Position numbers and translations under genes: made by a program. Below the pieces are notes generated by a model. It had not been told where the DNA came from. It saw only the letters and a program-made list of their open reading frames with translations, and made no database searches. DNA of 64,000 nt, from assembly GCF_000721605.1 (NCBI RefSeq), contig NZ_JOIZ01000001.1, positions 310,001 to 374,000 on the forward strand, written 5' to 3'. Shown here one piece after another: positions 17,499-24,031 of the stretch. Within the stretch, counting starts at the first letter, position 1. Each line of letters opens with the position of its first letter. The DNA is from Streptomyces sp. NRRL S-37. Its GTDB lineage: Bacteria > Actinomycetota > Actinomycetes > Streptomycetales > Streptomycetaceae.

Positions 17499-17521
17499 CT
17501 TTTTCCACTCACAGGACAAAG
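17499..17521. promoter_or_regulatory. 23-bp palindromic operator candidate (copy 2)
   Basis: Half-sites CTTTTTCC (17499-17506) and GGACAAAG (17514-17521) flank ACTCACA. Both half-sites are identical to those at 9843-9865. It lies 127 bp upstream of the ROK start, between it and the GntR stop (17574), where an autoregulatory site would be expected. Confidence 0.65.
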
Positions 17522-17573
17522 GAGCCCGTGAGGGCGCACGAAGAGACGCCACAAAGCAACCGAAACGGCGCAC

Positions 17574-18251
17574 TCAGGACGTCGTGCGGGCGTGGTACGA
17601 GCGGCGGGTGTGCTCGGTGTGTTCGCGCATGAGCCGGGTGGCCAGTTGTTCGTCATGGGCGGCGACGGCCGCGATCAGCTCGCGGTGCTCGACCCAGGAC
17701 TGTCCGCCGCGCTGCCGGGCGACGGGCGTGTAGTACCAGCGCACGCGCCGGTCGACCTGGGCGGCGAGTTCGGCGAGCACGGCGTTGCCGGCCAGCTCCA
17801 TGATCTTGGCGTGGAAGCGGGCGTTGAGGGCGACGGCGGTGTCCACGTCGTCGGCGTCGACGGCCTTGAGCCCCTCGGCCAGGATCTCCTCCAGGGCCGC
17901 CACTCCCTCCGCGTCGGCGTTGCTCGCGGCCAGCCGGGCCGCCTCGGCCTCCAGCAGCGTACGGACGGTGAGGAGCTGGTCGGCCTCCTCCTCCGTGGGC
18001 TCGTGCACGAACGCGCCCTGCGCGGGCCGCAGATCGACCCAGCCCTCGGTGTTGAGCCGCTGCAGCGCCTCGCGCACCGGCTGGCGGGAGACGCCGAGAT
18101 GGCCGGCGAGTTCGCTCTCGACGAGGTGCTGGCCGGGCCGGAGGGCGCGGGTGGTGATGAGTTCGAGCAGCGCCTCGTAGACCCGGTCGCGCAGCGGTCC
18201 CGGCCGTTCGAGCTTGGGCACCGCCCCCTGGGGCAGTCCGGTCGACAGCAT
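17574..18251 (-). CDS. GntR family regulator, FadR/FCD subfamily
   Basis: 225 residues from ATG 18251, which follows GGAGGGGGA; a start at 18302 is possible but has no such site. Residues 15-80 form the GntR winged helix (LRDRVYEALLELITTRALRPGQHLVESELAGHLGVSRQPVREAL). The remainder is an all-helical FCD effector domain with the metal-binding Asp/His set (ARFHAKIMELAGN, EHRELIAAVAAHD, REHTEHTRRS). FCD domains sense small organic acids. The gene precedes fabH-like and OFA-transporter genes, and a 12-bp element in its promoter recurs in the formate dehydrogenase promoter, suggesting control of formate/oxalate metabolism (inference). Confidence 0.9.
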   Translation of the reverse strand: MLSTGLPQGAVPKLERPGPLRDRVYEALLELITTRALRPGQHLVESELAGHLGVSRQPVREALQRLNTEGWVDLRPAQGAFVHEPTEEEADQLLTVRTLLEAEAARLAASNADAEGVAALEEILAEGLKAVDADDVDTAVALNARFHAKIMELAGNAVLAELAAQVDRRVRWYYTPVARQRGGQSWVEHRELIAAVAAHDEQLATRLMREHTEHTRRSYHARTTS

Positions 18252-18324
18252 CGCGGTCCCCCTCCTCGGCGGCGCCGCGCACCGCCGCGAACACCGGTGC
18301 ACCGCAACGCCCGTAGTGATTGTC

Positions 18325-18336
18325 TTTCGTCTACAG
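18325..18336. promoter_or_regulatory. GntR operator half-site candidate
   Basis: TTTCGTCTACAG, 74 bp upstream of the GntR start, matches 11 of 12 bases of TTTCGTCGACAG at 21052-21063 in the formate dehydrogenase/OFA transporter promoter region. The adjacent CTACAGTCTACGG holds a second partial GTAGAC repeat. Confidence 0.45.
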
Positions 18337-18395
18337 TCTACGGCGCACGGATGCCAGGGGGGCGGGAAGTCGGCCTCGTCACATCCGCGGCGGGC

Positions 18396-19343
18396 TCAGG
18401 GGCAGCGCACGACCTGTCCCGCGTACGACAGGTTCCCGCCGAAGCCGAAGAGCAGGACCGGGTCGCCGGCCGTCACCGCGCCCTGTTCGACGAGCTTGGA
18501 GAAGGCGAGCGGGATGCTGGCGGCCGAGGTGTTGCCGGACTCGGTGACATCGCGGGCGACGACGGCGTTGACGGCGCCGATCCGGCGGGCGAGGGGTTCG
18601 ATGATCCGCAGGTTGGCCTGGTGCAGTACGACTCCGGCGAGGTCCTCGGGCGCCAGTCCCGCCTTCTCGCAGGCCTGGCGGGCGACGACCGGCAGCTGGG
18701 TGGCGGCCCAGCGGTAGACGCTCTGCCCCTCCTGCGCGAACCGCGGCGGTGTCCCCTCGATCCGCACCGCGTGGCCCATCTCGGGCACCGAGCCCCACAG
18801 CACCGGGCCGATCCCCGCCTCCGCGCCCGGGGCGCAGGCCTCCACGACGGCGGCCCCCGCCCCGTCGCCGACCAGCACGCAGGTGGTGCGGTCGGTCCAG
18901 TCGGCCACGTCGGACATCTTGTCGGCGCCGACGACCAGCACCCGGCTCGCGCCGCCGGCCCGTACGGCGTGGTCGGCGGTGGCGAGGGCGTGGGTGAATC
19001 CGGCACAGACCACGTTGAGGTCCATGACGGCGGGTCCGGGCATGCCGAGGCGGGCCGCGACGCGGGCGGCCATGTTGGGCGAGCGGTCGATGGCGGTGGA
19101 CGTGGCGACCAGGACCAGGTCGATCTCGGCGGGAGTCCGGCCGGCCGCCGCCAGTGCCTTGGCGGCGGCGTGCGCGGCCAGCTCGTCGACCGGCTCGTCG
19201 GGCCCGGCGATGTGACGGGTGCGGATGCCCACGCGGCTCGTGATCCACTCGTCACTGGTGTCGACCATGCCCGCCAGGTCCTCGTTGGTGAGGACCCGGG
19301 CGGGCTGGTAGTGGCCGACGGCGACGATGCGCGAGCCGATCAT
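18396..19343 (-). CDS. Beta-ketoacyl-ACP synthase III (FabH homologue)
   Basis: 315 residues from ATG 19343 with AGGGGGAT upstream. The catalytic triad is intact: Cys113 in NVVCAGF, His241 in LHQANLRI and Asn271 in SGNTSAAS. It condenses an acyl-CoA starter with malonyl-ACP. It stands alone, without fabD, acpP or fabF, so it is not the housekeeping fabHDCF copy; from memory S. coelicolor has an equivalent stand-alone FabH homologue (SCO6564). Located between the GntR gene and the OFA transporter pair on the same strand. Its starter specificity cannot be read from sequence. Confidence 0.92.
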   Translation of the reverse strand: MIGSRIVAVGHYQPARVLTNEDLAGMVDTSDEWITSRVGIRTRHIAGPDEPVDELAAHAAAKALAAAGRTPAEIDLVLVATSTAIDRSPNMAARVAARLGMPGPAVMDLNVVCAGFTHALATADHAVRAGGASRVLVVGADKMSDVADWTDRTTCVLVGDGAGAAVVEACAPGAEAGIGPVLWGSVPEMGHAVRIEGTPPRFAQEGQSVYRWAATQLPVVARQACEKAGLAPEDLAGVVLHQANLRIIEPLARRIGAVNAVVARDVTESGNTSAASIPLAFSKLVEQGAVTAGDPVLLFGFGGNLSYAGQVVRCP

Positions 19344-19490
19344 GGGCGATCCCCCTGGTGGTTCGGTTACGGGATGCACCAGTCTGATCAGTGACTCACG
19401 GGTACGAAGGCAGGTGAAGCGACAGGAAACGGGGGTGAGGCTTGTCGGCTTCCGTCAGCCCCTCGATGCGCCGCCCTCCCTGCCTCGTGG

Positions 19491-19634
19491 TCAGCCGGTG
19501 AACAGTTGTGCCGCCTTGCGTACGAGCTCGTACAGTCCGTAGGCGAGCGGCACTCCCACCCACAGCCAGGAGAAGGTGATGAGCCCGCGGCGGCCGGGGC
19601 TGCTAGGCGGACTCTGGCTGCTCTCGCCGGTCAT
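19491..19634 (-). CDS. MFS transporter small subunit
   Basis: 47 residues from ATG 19634 to TGA 19491: a Ser/Pro-rich start (MTGESSQSPPSSPGRRG), one transmembrane helix (LITFSWLWVGVPLAYGLYEL) and a short basic tail. It overlaps the 3' end of the OFA-family transporter gene by 32 bp in another frame, so its translation must depend on ribosomes finishing the transporter. NCBI recognises such proteins as 'MFS transporter small subunit'. Probably a single-span partner of the MFS protein with its N-terminus in the cytoplasm; function unproven. Confidence 0.85.
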   Translation of the reverse strand: MTGESSQSPPSSPGRRGLITFSWLWVGVPLAYGLYELVRKAAQLFTG

Positions 19635-20943
19635 CGGCGGCCTCCTTCGGGGTCCCGGGACCGGGGACGTGGTGGCGGGGGTGGACGGGCCGGACCAGCT
19701 CGTTGGCGACGAAGCCGACGACGAGCAGCCCGATCATGATGACCAGTGACAGCCCGTACAGGAAGGGGCCGTGCCGGCCCGCCTCCTCCTGGTGGTCGGC
19801 GACCCGGTTGACGATCAGCGGTCCGAGCACACCGGCCGTGGACCAGGCGGTGAGCAGCCGGCCGTGGATCGCCCCGACCTCGTAGGTGCCGAAGAGGTCC
19901 TTCAGATACGCCGGGACCGTGGCGAAGCCGCCGCCGTAGAAGGAGAGGATCACCAGGGCGCACAGCACGAACAGCGGCTTGGAGGAGTCGCCCAGCAGCC
20001 AGATGAGCGCGTACATCAGCGCGCCGGCGCCGAGGTAGACCCGGTAGATGTTCTTGCGGCCGATGAGGTCGGAGGTGGTCGACCAGCCGATGCGGCCCGC
20101 CATGTTGGCCGCCGACAGCAGGGCGACGAATCCCGCGGCGGCGGTCGCCGACACCGGCGTGGAGGTGTCCGCGAAGAAGTCGGTGATCATCGGGGCGGCC
20201 TTCTCCAGGATGCCGATGCCCGCGGTGACGTTCATGGTGAGCACGATCCACAGCAGCCAGAACTGCGGGGTGCGCACGGCGGAGCGGGCCGAGACCTGCG
20301 GCCCCGTGGCCACGGCGGGTCCGCCGGCCCCCGGGCGGGCGGTGCGCGGCACCCGCACCAGGACCACGCCGAGCAGCATGAACACGGCGTACGTCAGCCC
20401 GTGCACGAGGAAGGCGTACGCGATGCCGGTGTTGTCGGTGCCGAAGGAGTCGAGCATCTGCGCCGACCAGGGGGAGGCGATCAGCGCGCCGCCGCCGAAG
20501 CCCATGATGGCGATGCCGGTGGCCATGCCGGGCCGGTCCGGGAACCATTTGATGAGCGTCGAGACGGGTGAGATGTAGCCGATGCCGAGTCCGATGCCGC
20601 CGACGAAGCCGTAGCCGAACACGATCAGCCAGTACTGCCCGGTGGCCGCGCCCAGCGCGGAGAGCAGGAAGCCGGAGGAGAAGCAGATCAGGGCGACGGT
20701 CATCGCCCAGCGGGGGCCCCGGCGTTCGACGAGGGTGCCGCCGAACGCGGCGGACAGGCCGAGCATGACGATGCCGAGCTGGAAGGGCAGGGCGCTCTGG
20801 GTGCCGCTGAGGTCGAGCGCGGACTCCAGCGGCGGCTTGAACACGCTCCACGCGTAGGCCTGGCCGATGGAGAGGTGGACGGAGAGAGCGGCGGGCGGCA
20901 CGAGCCAGCGGCTCCAGCCCGGCGGTGCGACGGGGGGACTCAT
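19603..20943 (-). CDS. OFA family (oxalate/formate antiporter-type) MFS transporter
   Basis: 446 residues from ATG 20943 after GGTGGGGGAC. Twelve hydrophobic helices. Opening SVHLSIGQAYAWSVFKPPLE, FGYGFVGGIGLGIGYISPVSTLIKWFPDRPGMATGIAIMGFGGGALI, and FYGGGFATVPAYLKDLFGTYEVGAIHGRLLTAWSTAGVLGP are hallmark OFA segments. Substrate likely a small carboxylate such as formate or oxalate, consistent with the divergent formate dehydrogenase operon 177 bp away. Its 3' end overlaps the small-subunit gene. Confidence 0.9.
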   Translation of the reverse strand: MSPPVAPPGWSRWLVPPAALSVHLSIGQAYAWSVFKPPLESALDLSGTQSALPFQLGIVMLGLSAAFGGTLVERRGPRWAMTVALICFSSGFLLSALGAATGQYWLIVFGYGFVGGIGLGIGYISPVSTLIKWFPDRPGMATGIAIMGFGGGALIASPWSAQMLDSFGTDNTGIAYAFLVHGLTYAVFMLLGVVLVRVPRTARPGAGGPAVATGPQVSARSAVRTPQFWLLWIVLTMNVTAGIGILEKAAPMITDFFADTSTPVSATAAAGFVALLSAANMAGRIGWSTTSDLIGRKNIYRVYLGAGALMYALIWLLGDSSKPLFVLCALVILSFYGGGFATVPAYLKDLFGTYEVGAIHGRLLTAWSTAGVLGPLIVNRVADHQEEAGRHGPFLYGLSLVIMIGLLVVGFVANELVRPVHPRHHVPGPGTPKEAADDRREQPESA

Positions 20944-21039
20944 GAGTCCCCCACCGTAGGGACCGAAGGGGCTGTTGAGAAGACGGTTGAGCGGACAACC
21001 ACTGGTACTGCACAAAGCCTTGCTGGGGCCACCCCCATA

Positions 21040-21063
21040 CTGTAGACAATATTTCGTCGACAG
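21040..21063. promoter_or_regulatory. Inverted repeat in the transporter/formate dehydrogenase promoter region
   Basis: CTGTAGAC (21040-21047) and GTCGACAG (21056-21063) form an inverted repeat with one mismatch and an 8-nt AT-rich spacer. It lies 57 bp upstream of the ketopantoate-reductase-like gene and 97 bp from the divergent OFA transporter. Its right part matches the element at 18325-18336 before the GntR gene. Likely GntR/FCD operator. Confidence 0.5.
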
Positions 21064-21119
21064 AGATTCGGCGGTTTCCGTGGTCCCGTGTCCCTCGACC
21101 GGACGGAGCTACCCTCGCC

Positions 21120-22091
21120 ATGAAAGTCGCAGTCCTCGGCGCCGGGGCGATCGGCGCCTATGTCGGTGCCGCGCTCCACCGTGCGGGCGCCGACGTGCAT
21201 CTCATCGCCCGTGGACCGCATCTGGCGGCCATGAGGCAGTACGGAGTACGGGTGCGCAGCCCGCGCGGTGACTTCACCGCACACCCCCACGCCACCGACG
21301 ACCCGGCCGAAGTCGGCCCGGCCGACTACGTGTTCCTGGGTCTCAAGGCGAACTCGTACGCGGCGTGCGGGCCGCTGATCGAGCCGCTGCTGCGCGCCAC
21401 CACGACCGTCGTGGCCGCCCAGAACGGCATCCCCTGGTGGTACTTCCACCGGCACGGCGGACCGTACGACGGCCGCCGCCTGGAAAGTGTGGACCCGGAC
21501 GGCGCGGTCAGTGCGGTGCTCGCGCCCGAACGGGCCGTCGGCTGCGTCGTCTACGCGGCCACCGAACTTCAGCAGCCCGGCGTGGTGCGCCATGTGGAAG
21601 GCACCCGCTTCTCCCTCGGCGAGCCCGACCGGAGCGTCTCCGCGCGCTGTCTGGCGCTGAGCGAGGCGATGCGGGCCGGGGGCCTGAAGTGCCCGGTCGA
21701 GCCGGACCTGCGGGGCGACATCTGGCTGAAGCTGCTGGGCAACATCTCCTTCAACCCGATCAGCGCCCTGACGCGCGCCACCATGCGGCAGATGTGCCTG
21801 CACGGCGGCACCCGGCAGGTCATCGAGACGATGATGGCCGAGACGCTGGCGGTCGCCGGGGCCCTCGGCTGCGAGGTCGGCGTCTCCATCGAACGCCGGC
21901 TGGCGGGCGCGGAGAAGGTAGGCGACCACCGCACCTCCACGCTCCAGGACCTGGAGCGCGGCAAGCCGCTGGAACTCGACGTCCTGCTCGCGGCCGTCGT
22001 CGAGCTGGCGGAGATCACTGGTGTCCCGGTGCCCACCCTGCGCACCGTGCACGCCCTGTCGGACCTGCTCGCGCTGAGGAGCGCCGCATGA
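21120..22091 (+). CDS. Ketopantoate reductase-like (PanE/ApbA) oxidoreductase
   Basis: 323 residues from ATG 21120. MKVAVLGAGAIGAYVGAALHRAGADVHLIARG is the NADPH-binding Rossmann start. Central AQNGIPWW, then WLKLLGNISFNPISALTRATM with the catalytic Lys and Asn, and the C-terminal STLQDLERGKPLELD complete the family signature. It reduces a 2-keto acid to a 2-hydroxy acid. It is the first gene of the formate dehydrogenase operon and its TGA overlaps the next ATG (ATGA). Whether it serves pantothenate synthesis or another keto acid tied to formate metabolism is unclear. Confidence 0.88.
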   Translation: MKVAVLGAGAIGAYVGAALHRAGADVHLIARGPHLAAMRQYGVRVRSPRGDFTAHPHATDDPAEVGPADYVFLGLKANSYAACGPLIEPLLRATTTVVAAQNGIPWWYFHRHGGPYDGRRLESVDPDGAVSAVLAPERAVGCVVYAATELQQPGVVRHVEGTRFSLGEPDRSVSARCLALSEAMRAGGLKCPVEPDLRGDIWLKLLGNISFNPISALTRATMRQMCLHGGTRQVIETMMAETLAVAGALGCEVGVSIERRLAGAEKVGDHRTSTLQDLERGKPLELDVLLAAVVELAEITGVPVPTLRTVHALSDLLALRSAA

Positions 22092-24031
22092 GGAAACCCG
22101 CCCGCGGGCAACGCGACCGAAGCCCGAAGACCTACACCCGTCTCACCCACCCCCTCGTCCGGGACTCGCGCGACGCCCCCTTCCGCCGGGCGAGCTGGGA
22201 CGAGGCCCTGGACCGGACCGCGCGGGGCCTGGCGGCGGCGCGCGGCGCGTTCGGCCTGTTCTCCTGCTCCCGCGCGACCAACGAGACGAACTACGTGGCG
22301 CAGAAGTTCGCCCGGGTCGTCATGGGCACCAACAACGTCGACTCCTGCAACCGCACCTGCCACGCCCCGTCCGTGGCCGGCCTGTCGGCGGCGTTCGGCT
22401 CGGGCGGCGGCACGTCGTCGTACGAGGAGGTCGAGCACACCGACGTCATCGTGATGTGGGGCTCCAACGCCCGCTTCGCGCACCCGATCTTCTTCCAGCA
22501 CGTGCTGAAGGGCATCCGGGGCGGCGCCCGGATGTACGCGGTCGACCCGCGCCGGACGTCCACCGCCGAGTGGGCGGAGGGCTGGCTCGGGCTGAACGTC
22601 GGCACGGACATCGCGATGGCGCACGCGATCGGCCGCGAGATCATCCACGCGGGCCTGGTCAACGAGGCGTTCGTACGGCGGGCCACCACGGGTTTCGAGG
22701 AGTACGCGGCGCTCGTCGAACCATGGACGCTCTCCCTGGCCGAGAAGGTGACGGGCGTTCCGGCGGCGGCCATACGGGAGCTGGCGCACGCCTACGCCCG
22801 CGCGGAGCGCGCCCAGCTCTGCTGGACCCTGGGCATCACCGAGCACCACAACGGCACGGACAACGTCCGCGCGTTGATCAACCTCTCCCTGCTCACCGGC
22901 CATGTCGGGCGTTACGGTTCGGGACTTCAGCCCCTGCGCGGCCAGAACAACGTGCAGGGCGGCGGCGACATGGGCGCGATCCCCAACCGTCTGCCCGGCT
23001 TCCAGGATCTCCTCGACCCGGACACACGGCGGAAGTTCGAGTCGGCCTGGGACTCCGTCATCCAGCCGCGCTACGGGCTGACCCTCACCGAGATGTTCGA
23101 GGCGATGGACGACGGCTCCCTGCGGGCCGTGTACTGCATCGGCGAGAACCCGGCGCAGTCGGAGGCGGACAGCGAGCAGGCGGTACGCCGTCTGCGGTCG
23201 CTGGACTTCCTGGTGGTCCAGGACATCTTCCTGACGAAGACCGCCGAACTCGCCGACGTCGTCCTCCCCGCGACGGCCGGCTGGGCGGAGACCGAGGGCA
23301 CCACCACCAACAGCGAGCGCCGGGTGCAGCGGGTGCGCCGGGCGGTGGTCCCGCCCGGCGAGGCGCGTGAGGACATCGACATCCTCTGCGACCTCGCCGG
23401 CCGCCTCGGCCACGACTGGAAGTACACGGACGCCGAGGCGGTGTGGAACGAACTGCGCTCGGTCTCCCCCGACCACTACGGGATGACGTACGAGCGGCTG
23501 GACGAGCACCAGGGCATCCAGTGGCCGTGCCCGAGCACGGACGCGCTCGAACCGACGTACCTGCACGGCCGTCTGTGGGACCCGGACCCGGCCGGGCGCG
23601 GCAGGCCCGCCCCCTTCGGCATCGTGCGGCACGACCCGCCGGTCGACCTCACCGACGAGCAGTACCCGATCCGGCTGACCACGGGCCGGCGCCTCGACTC
23701 CTACAACACGGGTGTGCAGAGCGGCGGTTTCGCGTCTCCCCTGCGGCGTGGCGAGTACGTCGAGCTGTGCCCGGAGGACGCGGAGCGCTACGGGGTGGTG
23801 GTCGGCGAGGAGGTGCGGGTGACCTCGCGGCGCGGCTCGGTGCTGGCGCCGGTCTGGGTGGACACGGGACTGCGGCCGGGCCTCGCGTTCATGACGTTCC
23901 ACTTTCCCGACGAGGTGGACACCAACCGGCTGACGATCGAGGCGAACTGCCCGATCGCGGGGACGGCGGAGTTCAAGGCGTCGGCGATCCGGATCGAGAA
24001 GGTGAGCACCCATGGACCTGCACTTCGGTGA
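22088..24031 (+). CDS. Formate dehydrogenase catalytic (molybdopterin) subunit lacking its N-terminal FeS domain
   Basis: 647 residues from ATG 22088. RLTHPLVRDSRDAPFRRASWDEALDR begins exactly where canonical FdhA sequences continue after their 4Fe-4S domain. Cys91 in NRTCHAPSVAGL is the Mo/W ligand (Cys, not selenocysteine), with MWGSNARFAHP, GITEHHNGTDNVRALINL, LRGQNNVQGGGDMG, YCIGENPAQSEAD and LPATAGWAETEGTTTNSERRVQRV typical of FDH. The C-terminal molydopterin-dinucleotide domain (LTTGRRLDSYNTG to NCPIAGTAEFKASAIRIEKV) is complete. The missing FeS domain is found at the end of the 25961-26821 product. Its 3' end overlaps the NuoEF gene by 20 bp. Confidence 0.93.
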   Translation: MRKPARGQRDRSPKTYTRLTHPLVRDSRDAPFRRASWDEALDRTARGLAAARGAFGLFSCSRATNETNYVAQKFARVVMGTNNVDSCNRTCHAPSVAGLSAAFGSGGGTSSYEEVEHTDVIVMWGSNARFAHPIFFQHVLKGIRGGARMYAVDPRRTSTAEWAEGWLGLNVGTDIAMAHAIGREIIHAGLVNEAFVRRATTGFEEYAALVEPWTLSLAEKVTGVPAAAIRELAHAYARAERAQLCWTLGITEHHNGTDNVRALINLSLLTGHVGRYGSGLQPLRGQNNVQGGGDMGAIPNRLPGFQDLLDPDTRRKFESAWDSVIQPRYGLTLTEMFEAMDDGSLRAVYCIGENPAQSEADSEQAVRRLRSLDFLVVQDIFLTKTAELADVVLPATAGWAETEGTTTNSERRVQRVRRAVVPPGEAREDIDILCDLAGRLGHDWKYTDAEAVWNELRSVSPDHYGMTYERLDEHQGIQWPCPSTDALEPTYLHGRLWDPDPAGRGRPAPFGIVRHDPPVDLTDEQYPIRLTTGRRLDSYNTGVQSGGFASPLRRGEYVELCPEDAERYGVVVGEEVRVTSRRGSVLAPVWVDTGLRPGLAFMTFHFPDEVDTNRLTIEANCPIAGTAEFKASAIRIEKVSTHGPALR

